Positions 18,623 to 28,197 of a DNA stretch of 64,000 nucleotides are shown here, one piece after another. Source of the DNA: Pandoraea nosoerga (GTDB taxonomy: Bacteria; Pseudomonadota; Gammaproteobacteria; Burkholderiales; Burkholderiaceae). The notes under the pieces are model-generated. The model did no database searches. It was not told the DNA's origin and saw only the letters and a list, made by a program, of their open reading frames with translations. The DNA lies in NCBI RefSeq assembly GCF_902459585.1, contig NZ_CABPSC010000009.1:151814-215813 (forward strand), read 5' to 3'. The position numbers and the translations under genes are program-made. How positions within the stretch are numbered: the stretch's first letter is position 1; each line of letters begins with the position of its first letter.

Positions 18623-19621
18623 TTACAGCACTGGTGCGCGGTCGTAGAAATAGATCCCGTGCGGCGAGCGCCCGACCGCAATGGTGTTGACGAGCTTGCG
18701 TGAGGCCAGGTCGATGATGCCGACCTTGCGGGCCCAGCGGAACGTCACCCACAGCGTCTTGCGATCGGCCGAGAGCTCCATGTCGTCCGGGCCCGGCAGC
18801 AGCCCGGTGATATTGCCGACGTTGGTGAGCGCGTCCTGATCGATGATGCTGATGGTGCTCGACACGCGGTTGGAGATAAGCACGTGCTTGCCGTCGGCGA
18901 GCGAGCGGAAGTTATGGGCGCCCCTGCCCGTCGGGATCGTCTTCACCACCTTCTGGTTGCGCCAGTCGACCACGGCGGCGTAGTCCGCGCCTGTCATGCC
19001 CACGAGCAGATACTTGTCGCCCGGGGTGAGCCAGACGCCGGCCGGGCTGTCGCCCACCTTCATCTTCCACAGCACCTTCTGCGTGGCCAGATCGATCGCC
19101 GCGATCTCGTTCGATTCCTGCAACGAGATGAACACGAGCCGGCTGTCCTGAGTGAACACCAGGTGGCTTGGCATCTTCTTGAGCGGGATGCGCTGGGCAA
19201 CGCTCAGGTTCTTGCCGTCGTAGCGGTACACGTCCACGCGATCGAGGCGCAGGCCGTTGGCCACGAACCACTTCTTGTCCGGCGAGAAGCCGATCTGGTA
19301 CGGGTCTTCGATGTTCTCGATCTTGCGCTGAATCTGGCCCGTCTTCGGGTCCAGGAAAACGAGGTTGTTGCCCACCGAGTTCGCCACGATGAGCGACTGG
19401 TTGTCCGGCGTCGCCATCAGGTGATGGGGCTCCTTGCCGACCGGGAACGTCTGAATGACCTTCTGTGTGGCCTTGTCGATCAGGCTGACGCTCGCGTCGG
19501 CCGAATTGAGCACGACGACCACGCCGTCGCTCGCGGCAGGCGTCGCCGCCGCGGCGGGGCCGGCGAGTGCCGCAAGACCGAAGGAAGCCGCCAGGCCAGC
19601 GGCGATCAGAAGTTTGCGCAT
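18623..19621 (-). CDS. Exported YVTN/YncE-type beta-propeller protein
   Basis: 332 residues. A signal peptide (MRKLLIAAGLAASFGLAALAGPAAAA) sends it to the periplasm. The rest is a seven-bladed propeller with recurrent blade motifs such as VGKEPHHLMATPDNQSLIVANSVGNNLVFLD. Related proteins occur with c-type cytochromes and quinoprotein systems, but none is nearby. The start is the ATG at 19621 after GAGAG. It is a single transcription unit on the minus strand. Confidence 0.9.
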   Translation of the reverse strand: MRKLLIAAGLAASFGLAALAGPAAAATPAASDGVVVVLNSADASVSLIDKATQKVIQTFPVGKEPHHLMATPDNQSLIVANSVGNNLVFLDPKTGQIQRKIENIEDPYQIGFSPDKKWFVANGLRLDRVDVYRYDGKNLSVAQRIPLKKMPSHLVFTQDSRLVFISLQESNEIAAIDLATQKVLWKMKVGDSPAGVWLTPGDKYLLVGMTGADYAAVVDWRNQKVVKTIPTGRGAHNFRSLADGKHVLISNRVSSTISIIDQDALTNVGNITGLLPGPDDMELSADRKTLWVTFRWARKVGIIDLASRKLVNTIAVGRSPHGIYFYDRAPVL

Positions 19622-19946
19622 TGCAGAATCTCTCGGGAGAAAAAGAGGGAGAAGCCTGGGTCGGCAGATCGCCAACGGGGCCGCGCACGGACCGTCGTCG
19701 CACGCACACCGCACCTCGCCGTCGCACAAAAAAGTTTCGCTATTGTAGGCCGGGAACGCCCCGCCAGCGCGCCGCGGCGCCGCCTTTTTTGATCTGACGA
19801 AACACAATTGCAACACTTGTTGACGTCGCGCAAACCCGCCTGCGCTCGGCGTACCAGAATGGCACCCGCCCCCACGGGGAGCGGGCGCCATCGAGCGTCG
19901 AGTCGCCCCGCCGGCGCGCCGCGACGCCCGGCCCGCGCGCCTTGCC
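19622..19946. other. Region between hrpA and the propeller gene
   Basis: 325 bp. A TACAAT element on the minus strand (19742-19747) could be the -10 of the propeller gene, though no good -35 is seen. Nearer hrpA, a GC-rich imperfect inverted repeat at 19859-19894 (TGGCACCCGC / GCGGGCGCCA) may help end the hrpA transcript. It has no U-tract. Confidence 0.45.
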
Positions 19947-22900
19947 TTAACGTTGCAGCGCCTCCCACACCTTGTGCAGGCGCTTGACGGATACGGGCAT
20001 CGGCGTGCGCAATTCCTGCGCGAAGAGCGATACGCGCAGTTCTTCGAGCAGCCAGCGGAACTCGTCCAACCGGGCGTCGTCGTGATCGCGCCGTTGCGAC
20101 GTGGCGCGCTGCCAGTTCTGCAACAGCGGCGCGAGCTCGTTCATGGCGCGAGCGTCGCGCGACGGATCGGCCTTGAGCTTGTCGATGCGCGCGGCCATCG
20201 CCTTGAGGTAGCGAGGGAAATGCGCCAGTTGCGCATAAGGCGTGTCGATCAGGAAGCGCTTGCCGACCAGCCGCTGCAACTGCGCCATCAGGTCGGCATG
20301 GGCCTGCGCGAACGGCCTGGCCTGTGCGAGCTTTTTCTGCAACGCGGCGTACTCGGCGAGAATCTGCCCCGCCAGCCGCGCGATTTCCTGCGCGAGCAGC
20401 GTGAGCCGCCCTCGCCCTTCGTCCTTGCGCGCGACGAACGACGCGTTGTCGCTCGGCCAAGGCTGCTGAAGACATGCGCGTTCGAGCGCCAGGTCCACGA
20501 TCTGCGCACGCAGTTCTTCCTGCGTGCCCAGATTCATGTATTGCATCGCCATCTGTTGCAGGCCCGGAATGTTCTTTTCCAGATACTTCACCTGCTCGCG
20601 CAGCTGGATCGCGAAGAGTCTGCGCAGCCCGGCGCGATGCTGACGCTGCGCCTCGTCCGGATCGTCGAACACCTCCAGATCGCAGTGATCGCCGCGATCG
20701 ACGAGCGCCGGATAGCCGAACAGGATCTGCCCGCCCCGCCGTATCTCGAGCATCTCCGGCAACTCGCCGAAACTCCACGTCGTGAGATTGTCGTAGCGGC
20801 CCGGCTCGACAGCCGCAGCCGGCGCCCCCGAAGACGCCTTCTGCCCGCGGGCTGGCACCTTGCCGCCCGCCGGGCCGGCCTGCGGCGCAGATATCCGGGC
20901 CTCGCCCGCGACGTTGCCGGTCGGCGTCGTACCACTCCTTGCCGCCAGCGCCTGGAACGTGCGCTGCGCCTGCTGGCCGAGTTCGGCGCGCAACTGCGCG
21001 AGATTGCGCCCCATGCCGAGCTGACGCCCGTGCTCGTCGATCACCTTGAAGTTCATCGACAGATGCGCCGGCAGCATTTCGAGCTTGAAGTCGCTCGGCC
21101 TGAGCATGACGCCTGTCGCTTCGCGCGCGTCGGCAATCACTGCGTCGAGCAGCGCCCCCTGTCCGAACGTGGCGCGATCGACGAAACCGGCCGCGTATTC
21201 CGGCAAGGGCACGAAGTGGCGCCGCAGTTTCTGCGGCAGCGACTTCATCAGCAGATGGACCTTCTCCTTGAGCATGCCCGGCACGAGCCATTCGCACCGG
21301 CGCGCATCGACCTGGTTCAGGGCATACAGCGGCACCGCGAGCGTGACCCCGTCACGCGGCGACCCCGGCTCGAAGTGGTACGTGAGCGCCATTTCCACGC
21401 CCGCGATCGCCGTCTTCTTCGGGAACAGGTCGGTCGTGACGCCGGCGGCCTCGTGACGCATCAGGTCCTCGCGCTCCAGGAACAGCAACCGGGGCGCTCC
21501 CCTGGCCGTCTCGCGATACCAATGCTCGAAGCCCGCGCCGTCGTACAGGCCGGCGGGCACATGCGCGTCGTAGTACGCGTAGATCAGTTCGTCGTCGACG
21601 AGCACGTCCTGCCGACGCGACTTGTGTTCGAGCTGCTCGATATCGGCGATGAGCTTGCGGTTGTGCGCATAGAACGGGAGCTTCGTCTCCCATTCGCCTT
21701 CCACGAGCGCGCTGCGCAGGAATATCTCGCGCGCGCGGCGCGGATCGCGCGGACCGAAGTTCATGCGCCGGCGCGCGTAGATGGTGAGCCCGTAGAGCGT
21801 GCCACGTTCGTAGGCGACGACCTGCGCGGCCTTCTTCTCCCAATGCGCGTCGGACAACGACGTCTTCACGAGGTGCCTGCCCACGCGCTCGATCCATTCG
21901 GGCTCGATGCGCGCAACGCAGCGTGCGTACAGACGGCTGGTCTCGACGAGCTCGCCGGCCATGACCCAGCGCCCGGCTTTCTTCACGAGCGACGAGCCCG
22001 GCCAGATATGAAACTTGATGCCATGCGCGCCGAGGAAGTGGGGATCGTCGTCGGCCTTGCAGCCGATGTTGCCCAGCAACCCGGCGAGCAGCGCCAGGTG
22101 CACCTGCTCATAGGTGGCCTCGGTCTCGCTGATGCGCCAGCCCTGCTCGCGCACGACCGTGAGGAGTTGGCTGTGGACGTCGCGCCATTCACGCAGGCGC
22201 AACTGCGAGAGGAAGTTGTCGCGGCACGCCTGCGCGAGCAGGCGGTTCGACTTCTTGTGCGCGATGGCTTGCTCGAACCAGTGCCAGATCTTCAGCCACG
22301 AGAGGAATTCGCTGCGCTCGTCGGCAAACTTGCGATGCGCGTTGTCGGCGGCGTCCTGCGCCTCGATCGGCCGGTCGCGCGGGTCCTGCACCGCCAGCGC
22401 ACTCGCGATGATGAGCACTTCGCGCAGCGACTGGTGATCGCGCGCGGCGAGGATCATGCGGCCAACGCGCGGGTCGAGCGGCAGGCGCGCCAGCTCGCGG
22501 CCCAGCGGCGTGAGCTGATTGGCGTCGTCGACCGCGCCCAGTTCGTTGAGCAACTGGTAGCCGTCGGCGATGGCGCGTCCGGGCGGCGGCTCGATGAACG
22601 GAAATTCCTCGACCTTCGCGAGCCGCAGCGACTGCATGCGCAGAATGACCGCGGCGAGCGACGAGCGCAGGATCTCCGGGTCGGTGAAACGCGCACGCGA
22701 CTGGAAATCCGTTTCGTCGTACAGGCGAATGCAAACACCGTCGGCCACGCGCCCGCATCGGCCGGCGCGCTGGTTGGCGGCGGCCTGCGAAATCGGTTCG
22801 ATCTGCAGCTGCTCGACCTTGTTGCGGTACGAATAGCGCTTCACGCGCGCGGTGCCCGCGTCGACCACGTAGCGAATGCCAGGCACGGTGAGCGACGTTT

Positions 22901-24032
22901 CGGCCACGTTCGTGGCGAGCACGATGCGCCGGGCGTTCGACGGCTTGAACACGCGCTCCTGCTCGGCGGCCGACAGCCGCGCGTATAGCGGCAGAATTTC
23001 GGTGTGCGGCGGATGGTGCTTGCGCAGCGACTCGGCGGCCTCGCGAATTTCGCGCTCGCCGGGCAGGAAGACCAGCACGTCGCCGGGGCCTTCGCGGCAG
23101 AGTTCGTCGACGGCGTCGACGATGCCGTCCATCAGATCGCGTTCGCGGTCCCTGGCGCTCGCCCGGCCGGCCTCGCGCCCATCACGTCCATCCCGCCCCT
23201 GCGCGGCGGCGATGCGCGCATCGTCCTGGATTGGCCGGTAGCGCACTTCGACCGGGTAGAGACGGCCGCTCACCTCGATGACGGGCGCCGGGCGCAGATT
23301 GTCCCCCTCGCCCGTGCCGAAATGGCGCGCGAAGCGCTCGGCGTCGATGGTGGCCGAGGTGATGATCACCTTGAGATCGGGTCGGCGCGGCAGCAGTTGC
23401 TTGAGATAGCCGAGCAGGAAGTCGATGTTCAGGCTGCGCTCGTGGGCCTCGTCGATGATGATCGTGTCGTAGGCGCGCAACAGCGGATCGGTCTGCGTCT
23501 CGGCGAGCAGAATGCCGTCGGTCATGAGCTTGACCGAGGCACCTCCCGAGAGCGTATCGTTGAAGCGGACCTTGAAGCCGACGATTTCGCCCAGCGGCGT
23601 GTTCAGTTCCTCGGCGATGCGGCGCGCGGTGGCCGAGGCCGCGATACGGCGCGGCTGCGTGTGGCCGATCAGGCCGGTGCCGCCCGCGCCGAGGCCGCGG
23701 CCGAGTGCGAGGCAGATTTTGGGAAGCTGCGTGGTCTTGCCCGAGCCGGTCTCACCGCTCACGATCACGACCTGGTGCCCGGCAATGGCGCGCGCGATTT
23801 CTTCGCGGCGGCCGGACACGGGCAGCGCCTCGGGGAAGGTGATTTCAGGCACGCGATTGGCGGCGGCCTGCCGGGCGGCGAGTCGTTCGGCCTCGCGCGC
23901 GGCGCGCTCCGCCAGCGTGGCGCGAGTTCCGGGCGCCGCCGCCGTTTGCCGTGCGGGACCGCGCGTGTGCCCCGGCGCCGTCACTTTCGGCTTCGGGGGC
24001 TTCGATTGTCGATTTCGTTCATCACTTGCCAT
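19947..24032 (-). CDS. hrpA: ATP-dependent RNA helicase HrpA
   Basis: 1361-residue DEAH-box helicase. Walker A GETGSGKT is at residues 93-100, the DEAH box is near 195, and motif VI (QRAGRCGR) follows. After the helicase core come the HA2/OB regions and the long HrpA-specific C-terminal domain. Its role is RNA remodelling and, in E. coli, rescue of stalled ribosomes and processing of some mRNAs. There is no ribosome-binding site before ATG 24032, and the possible -10 lies only 8 bases away. Confidence 0.97.
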   Translation of the reverse strand: MASDERNRQSKPPKPKVTAPGHTRGPARQTAAAPGTRATLAERAAREAERLAARQAAANRVPEITFPEALPVSGRREEIARAIAGHQVVIVSGETGSGKTTQLPKICLALGRGLGAGGTGLIGHTQPRRIAASATARRIAEELNTPLGEIVGFKVRFNDTLSGGASVKLMTDGILLAETQTDPLLRAYDTIIIDEAHERSLNIDFLLGYLKQLLPRRPDLKVIITSATIDAERFARHFGTGEGDNLRPAPVIEVSGRLYPVEVRYRPIQDDARIAAAQGRDGRDGREAGRASARDRERDLMDGIVDAVDELCREGPGDVLVFLPGEREIREAAESLRKHHPPHTEILPLYARLSAAEQERVFKPSNARRIVLATNVAETSLTVPGIRYVVDAGTARVKRYSYRNKVEQLQIEPISQAAANQRAGRCGRVADGVCIRLYDETDFQSRARFTDPEILRSSLAAVILRMQSLRLAKVEEFPFIEPPPGRAIADGYQLLNELGAVDDANQLTPLGRELARLPLDPRVGRMILAARDHQSLREVLIIASALAVQDPRDRPIEAQDAADNAHRKFADERSEFLSWLKIWHWFEQAIAHKKSNRLLAQACRDNFLSQLRLREWRDVHSQLLTVVREQGWRISETEATYEQVHLALLAGLLGNIGCKADDDPHFLGAHGIKFHIWPGSSLVKKAGRWVMAGELVETSRLYARCVARIEPEWIERVGRHLVKTSLSDAHWEKKAAQVVAYERGTLYGLTIYARRRMNFGPRDPRRAREIFLRSALVEGEWETKLPFYAHNRKLIADIEQLEHKSRRQDVLVDDELIYAYYDAHVPAGLYDGAGFEHWYRETARGAPRLLFLEREDLMRHEAAGVTTDLFPKKTAIAGVEMALTYHFEPGSPRDGVTLAVPLYALNQVDARRCEWLVPGMLKEKVHLLMKSLPQKLRRHFVPLPEYAAGFVDRATFGQGALLDAVIADAREATGVMLRPSDFKLEMLPAHLSMNFKVIDEHGRQLGMGRNLAQLRAELGQQAQRTFQALAARSGTTPTGNVAGEARISAPQAGPAGGKVPARGQKASSGAPAAAVEPGRYDNLTTWSFGELPEMLEIRRGGQILFGYPALVDRGDHCDLEVFDDPDEAQRQHRAGLRRLFAIQLREQVKYLEKNIPGLQQMAMQYMNLGTQEELRAQIVDLALERACLQQPWPSDNASFVARKDEGRGRLTLLAQEIARLAGQILAEYAALQKKLAQARPFAQAHADLMAQLQRLVGKRFLIDTPYAQLAHFPRYLKAMAARIDKLKADPSRDARAMNELAPLLQNWQRATSQRRDHDDARLDEFRWLLEELRVSLFAQELRTPMPVSVKRLHKVWEALQR

Positions 24033-24040
24033 GGGCGCGC

Positions 24041-24050
24041 ATTATATAAT
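24041..24050. promoter_or_regulatory. Palindromic -10 element between hrpA and argA
   Basis: The 10-bp palindrome ATTATATAAT contains a perfect TATAAT on each strand in the 44-bp gap between the two divergent starts. It could serve both genes. The matching -35 elements are weak in either direction. If used for hrpA, transcription would begin within a few bases of its ATG. Confidence 0.6.
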
Positions 24051-24076
24051 CTGCGCATGTTTGCGCACGTACACTC

Positions 24077-25426
24077 ATGCTGACCGAACCCGACCCCGCC
24101 GTACAAGACGAAGAGACCGCCCGCCAGGCCCAGTTCGTGGACTGGCTGCGCTCGGTTGCCCCCTACATCCACGCATTTCGCGACAAGACGTTCGTCGTCG
24201 CCTTCGGCGGTGAGCTGGTCGCCGCCGGCGGGCTCGACTCCCTGATCCAGGACGTCGCCCTCCTGTGCGCCATGGGCATGCACATCGTGCTGGTGCACGG
24301 CTCGAGGCCGCAGGTCGAAGAGCAGATGCGCCTGCGACATATCGAGTCGCACTTCGCCCAGCAAATGCGCATCACGGACGCCGCGGCGCTCGAGGCGGTG
24401 AAGGAAGCGGCGGGCGAGTTGCGGCTGGACATCGAGGCGTCGATCAGCCAGGGCCTGCCGAACACGCCCATGGGCAACGCGCGCATCAGCGTGGTCTCGG
24501 GCAACTTCGTCACCGGCCGACCGGTCGGTATCGTCGACGGCGTCGACTTCCAGCATACGGGCGTGGTCCGCAAGGTGGACGCGGAATCGATTCGCCTCTC
24601 GCTCGCCAACGGCAAGATCGTGCTGCTCTCACCGCTCGGCTTCTCGCCGACGGGTCAGTCGTTCAACCTCACGATGGAAGACGTGGCTTCGTCGGCGGCC
24701 ATCGCGCTGCGCGCCGACAAGCTGATCTTCATTACCGAGACGCCCGGCATTCTCAACGAATACAACGAGCTGCAGCGCGAGCTCACGCTCGAAGACGCGC
24801 AGCGCATGCAGTCGCAAGGCACGCTGGACCGCGATTCGGCGTTCTACCTGAAGTACGCCACGCGCGCTTGCCGGGCCGGCGTGGCCCGCGCCCATATCGT
24901 GCCGTTCGCGCTCGACGGCAGCATGCTGCTCGAACTGTTTTCGCACGACGGCGTGGGCACCATGATCTCTTACGAGAATCTCGAGAGCCTGCGTGAAGCG
25001 ACGATCGACGACGTCGGCGGCATTCTCCAACTGATCGAACCGCTCGAAGCGGACGGCACGCTCGTGCGCCGCGGCCGCCACCAGCTCGAGCGCGATATCG
25101 ACCACTTCTCGGTCATCGAGCACGACGGGCGTCTGTTCGGCTGCGCCGCGCTCTATCCGTACCCGACCGAGCGCATCGGCGAGATGGCCTGCCTCACGGT
25201 CGACCCGGAAGCGCAGGGCTCCGGCGACGGCGAACGGCTGCTCAAACACATCGAGCAGCGCGCCCGGGCGCGCGGACTGGAACGCCTGTTCGTGCTTACC
25301 ACGCGCACCGAGCACTGGTTCCTCAAGCGAGGCTTCGTCAAGGCCGGCGTGGACGACCTGCCCGCCGACCGCCGCCGCCTCTATAACTGGCAGCGCCGCT
25401 CGCTGGTGCTGATCAAGAAACTGTAA
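24077..25426 (+). CDS. argA: Amino-acid N-acetyltransferase (N-acetylglutamate synthase)
   Basis: 449 residues: an N-terminal amino-acid-kinase-like domain (FVVAFGGELVAAGGLDSLIQDVALL, VLVHGSRPQVEEQM) of about 290 residues and a C-terminal GNAT acetyltransferase domain (IGEMACLTVDPEAQGSGDGERLL). It transfers acetyl from acetyl-CoA to glutamate, the first step of arginine synthesis, and is the expected target of arginine feedback through the kinase-like domain. No strong ribosome-binding site lies before the ATG. Confidence 0.96.
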   Translation: MLTEPDPAVQDEETARQAQFVDWLRSVAPYIHAFRDKTFVVAFGGELVAAGGLDSLIQDVALLCAMGMHIVLVHGSRPQVEEQMRLRHIESHFAQQMRITDAAALEAVKEAAGELRLDIEASISQGLPNTPMGNARISVVSGNFVTGRPVGIVDGVDFQHTGVVRKVDAESIRLSLANGKIVLLSPLGFSPTGQSFNLTMEDVASSAAIALRADKLIFITETPGILNEYNELQRELTLEDAQRMQSQGTLDRDSAFYLKYATRACRAGVARAHIVPFALDGSMLLELFSHDGVGTMISYENLESLREATIDDVGGILQLIEPLEADGTLVRRGRHQLERDIDHFSVIEHDGRLFGCAALYPYPTERIGEMACLTVDPEAQGSGDGERLLKHIEQRARARGLERLFVLTTRTEHWFLKRGFVKAGVDDLPADRRRLYNWQRRSLVLIKKL

Positions 25427-25647
25427 CGGTGAACGGGGCGGCCGGCACGCGCGATGCAACGCGTCTCTTGTGTTGCGCCTCGCTGCCCCCATATCCCGCT
25501 ATCGACGATCGACGGACAGATCCACCGGCCGATCGGGAATGACACACCCGCGCGGGCAGGCGCGGCCAGTCTGCACCGCCACCGCCCGATAACGCGGCAA
25601 CCCACTTTGTTGCCATCCGGCATACCACGATTACGAAGGAGTTCCCC

Positions 25648-25923
25648 ATGGCCCGCATGGTCCAATGCGTCAAACTCGGCAAAGAAGCCGAAGGTCTCGA
25701 TTTCCCGCCGATGCCCGGCGAACTCGGCAAACGCCTCTGGGAAAGCGTCTCCAAGGAAGCGTGGGCCGGGTGGCTCAAGCAACAGACGATGCTCATCAAC
25801 GAGAATCGCCTGAACATGGCCGACCCGCGCGCACGCCAGTACCTCGTCAAGCAAACCGAAAAGTACTTCTTCGGCGAAGGCGCCGACGTCGCGCAAGGGT
25901 ACGTACCGCCGGCGTCGGAATAA
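25648..25923 (+). CDS. yggX: YggX-family Fe(II)-trafficking / oxidative damage protection protein
   Basis: 91-residue cytosolic protein with the YggX hallmarks [21 protein letters not shown] near the start and the [14 protein letters not shown] segment near the end. It is thought to protect iron-sulfur clusters, and Cys7 is the conserved cysteine. A strong ribosome-binding site (GAAGGAG) precedes ATG 25648. It lies 221 bp after argA and is probably transcribed on its own. Confidence 0.95.
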   Translation: MARMVQCVKLGKEAEGLDFPPMPGELGKRLWESVSKEAWAGWLKQQTMLINENRLNMADPRARQYLVKQTEKYFFGEGADVAQGYVPPASE

Positions 25924-26016
25924 ACCAGGGCCGGGCATCGTCTAGCTACCCAGCCCCGAAGGCCTCCCCCGGACATCAGCCGGACATCAACCGGACTCGC
26001 GGCAAAAAGGACTGCC

Positions 26017-26080
26017 GATCGGGGGCGATCGGGGGGCGATCGGGGGGCGATTGAGGAGCGATTGACGAGCGATTGAGGGC
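26017..26080. repeat. 10-11-bp degenerate tandem repeat after yggX
   Basis: Six successive units, GATCGGGGGC, GATCGGGGGGC twice, GATTGAGGAGC, GATTGACGAGC and GATTGAGGGC, show a gradient of divergence along the array. Non-coding. Confidence 0.85.
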
Positions 26081-26122
26081 GCCGATCCGTCCCCGCACTC
26101 GCACACAGCGCCTTCCGTCAAA

Positions 26123-26165
26123 AGCAAAAGGCTGAGTTCCCGGATTTCGGGCTCAGCCTTTTGCT
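26123..26165. terminator. Bidirectional terminator between yggX and the zinc-ribbon gene
   Basis: A perfect 14-bp inverted repeat AGCAAAAGGCTGAG / CTCAGCCTTTTGCT encloses a further CCCG/CGGG stem. The arms carry A4 and T4 runs. It lies between convergent genes and could stop transcription from both sides. Confidence 0.8.
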
Positions 26166-26193
26166 CTGCGCTCGATCGCCTGGGGCGGCGTCG

Positions 26194-27261
26194 CTATGCG
26201 GCGCTCACTGCACCTCCTGCGCCACTACCCGCCGAACGCGCCCCGCAGTGATGGCAGAAGTGCGCGAACGCGTTCTTTCGCGTGGTGCACGTCCCGCAAC
26301 GATCGAACAAACAGATGCCGCAGTGCACGCAGAAGTCGCGCTCGACATCGTCGAGCTTTACCGGCCGCTCACAACCCGGACACACCGATTTCGCCAGACG
26401 CGCTTGCGCCAGATCGTATGACAACGTCTTGCGCCGCTCCTCGTCCGGCAACTGCTCTTCCGCCTTCTGGCGCGCCAGATATCGCTGCAGCGAGACGATC
26501 GCATAGCGGCCGATCAATACCGTCAGCACAATCCCCACAAGGTAGCGCACGTAGCCGCCATAGTCCGGCAGATACGGCACCAGCTCGACGAAGAATGCGA
26601 ACAGCGCGAAAAAGATGAAACCCCAGACGAACGGCCACCACGTGCTCTTGCGCTGACGCACGAACAGCCAGCCCGCTACCGCCAGCAGCGGCAAGGTCAG
26701 CGCCAGACGAATGCCGAAGACCTTCAACTCCCGCGCGTGCTGCATGGCGGCCAACTGCTCACCGGCCGCCGTGTTGAGCGCATCGCGCGCATTGCGCGCC
26801 GACTGGACGCTGCGTTGCGCATCGAGCTGTTTGGCTTCAAGACCGTCGACCTGCGTCTGCGCATCGCGCTCGGCCGCCTTGAGCGCGTCGAGCGCTCGCG
26901 TGCGCGACACGAGCTCGGCATCCTGGCTGGCCTGCGCCGTGGCCGTGCGCGTGGCGACCCAGTCGTTGAACGACTCGCGCGCGTTGCGATACGCCGTGCT
27001 GCGCGCCTTGAGCTGAAGACGCGCCGTCTCCAGTTGGCTCGCCACATCTTCGAGCTGCGTCTGCGCCTGCCTGATGGCCGCATCCGCGCGCCGCGCCTGC
27101 ACCGGGTCCACGAAGGATTCGAGCGTCGGCGCCTGCGCCACGCCCGGCAACTGATCGACGACGAGACCGCCAAGACCGATCAGGAACGCCGCAAACAGCA
27201 CGGCAATCAGCCACAGTCCTCGACGGAACCAGGTTTCGGGAAGACGACGCGATCCAGCCAT
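26194..27261 (-). CDS. Membrane coiled-coil protein with C-terminal zinc ribbons
   Basis: 355 residues, not assigned to a named family here. Transmembrane helix at about 14-35; long coiled coil at about 55-175; hydrophobic helices at about 183-201, 208-228 and 238-258; then a zinc-ribbon region with Cys at 294, 297, 311, 314, 317, 322, 325, 336 and 339. The spacing suggests two metal sites. A GGAGGG ribosome-binding site precedes ATG 27261. It is 15 bp downstream of no gene of known link; rpiA precedes it on the same strand divided only by 15 bp, so co-transcription with rpiA is possible. Confidence 0.85.
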   Translation of the reverse strand: MAGSRRLPETWFRRGLWLIAVLFAAFLIGLGGLVVDQLPGVAQAPTLESFVDPVQARRADAAIRQAQTQLEDVASQLETARLQLKARSTAYRNARESFNDWVATRTATAQASQDAELVSRTRALDALKAAERDAQTQVDGLEAKQLDAQRSVQSARNARDALNTAAGEQLAAMQHARELKVFGIRLALTLPLLAVAGWLFVRQRKSTWWPFVWGFIFFALFAFFVELVPYLPDYGGYVRYLVGIVLTVLIGRYAIVSLQRYLARQKAEEQLPDEERRKTLSYDLAQARLAKSVCPGCERPVKLDDVERDFCVHCGICLFDRCGTCTTRKNAFAHFCHHCGARSAGSGAGGAVSAA

Positions 27262-27276
27262 CCTGCCCTCCGGCGA

Positions 27277-27969
27277 TCAGCTCTTGTAGTCGATGGTGCG
27301 CACGCCTTGCGGCGTGCCCATGAGCGTGATGTCGGCGCCGCGCTGCGCGAAGAGGCCGACCGTCACCACGCCCGGGATCTGATTGACCTGCGTCTCGAAC
27401 GCGACGGGGTCGAGGATCTGCAGACCGTGCACGTCGAGGATCGCGCAGCCGTTGTCGGTCACATACGGGCTGCCGTCGGCCCGCACGCGTGCCTGCGGCT
27501 TGCCGCCGAGCGCCGCCAGCGCGCGCGCGACGCTCGCCTGCGCCATGGGGATGACTTCGACGGGCAGCGGGAACACGCCGAGCACGGCCACTTCCTTGGA
27601 AGCGTCGACCACGCAGACGAATTCCCTGGCCACGGACGCGACGATCTTCTCGCGCGTGAGCGCGCCGCCGCCGCCCTTGACCATATGGCCGAGCGCGTTG
27701 ATTTCATCGGCCCCGTCCACATAGACGGGCAGGCTCTCGATCTGGTTGAGGTCGAACACTTCGATGCCATGCTTGCGCAGGCGCTCGGTGCTCGCTTCGG
27801 AACTGGAGACCGCGCCGCGATATCGGCCCTTGTGCGCGGCCAGCGCGTCGATGAAGCAATTGGCCGTGGAGCCGGTGCCCACGCCGATCACGCTGCCCTC
27901 GGGCACGTGTTGGTTCACATAGTCGGCGGCTGCCTGGCCGACCAAGCGTTTGAGTTCGTCCTGGGTCAT
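27277..27969 (-). CDS. rpiA: Ribose-5-phosphate isomerase A
   Basis: 230-residue enzyme interconverting ribose-5-phosphate and ribulose-5-phosphate in the pentose phosphate pathway. The motifs [31 protein letters not shown] and [14 protein letters not shown] (with the catalytic Glu and Lys) are all present. The ATG at 27969 (MTQDELKRL) is preferred to a TTG five codons earlier. It is divergent from the transaldolase gene, which acts in the same pathway. Confidence 0.97.
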   Translation of the reverse strand: MTQDELKRLVGQAAADYVNQHVPEGSVIGVGTGSTANCFIDALAAHKGRYRGAVSSSEASTERLRKHGIEVFDLNQIESLPVYVDGADEINALGHMVKGGGGALTREKIVASVAREFVCVVDASKEVAVLGVFPLPVEVIPMAQASVARALAALGGKPQARVRADGSPYVTDNGCAILDVHGLQILDPVAFETQVNQIPGVVTVGLFAQRGADITLMGTPQGVRTIDYKS

Positions 27970-28197
27970 GGGGAATTCCGGCAAAGTTTGGTAAAGTCGG
28001 AAGTTTACCGGAGTCGGACGGGACGCGCCGTATTTCGTGGCCCCGCGCCTCTCGCACGTCAGCGGCAGGCCGCATTTGGCCAGCCCCCGTCATCGAGACT
28101 CGACGCTCGACTCCTGCCGTCCCGCGCCGGTCGCGTCCCCCTCTGTCGGGTGCGCTCGGCATCATGTCACGCAATGCACTGTCGCAAGGCCGCTCTC
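27970..28197. promoter_or_regulatory. Divergent promoter region rpiA / transaldolase
   Basis: 228 bp between two pentose phosphate genes read outward. The 40 bp next to rpiA are comparatively AT-rich and contain AAAGTTTGGTAAAGT. A clear promoter pair was not resolved. Confidence 0.4.

Noticed and set aside
19953-22988. Long frame opposite hrpA
   Set aside because: Mirror of the HrpA codons, Arg/Leu-rich; no ribosome-binding site.
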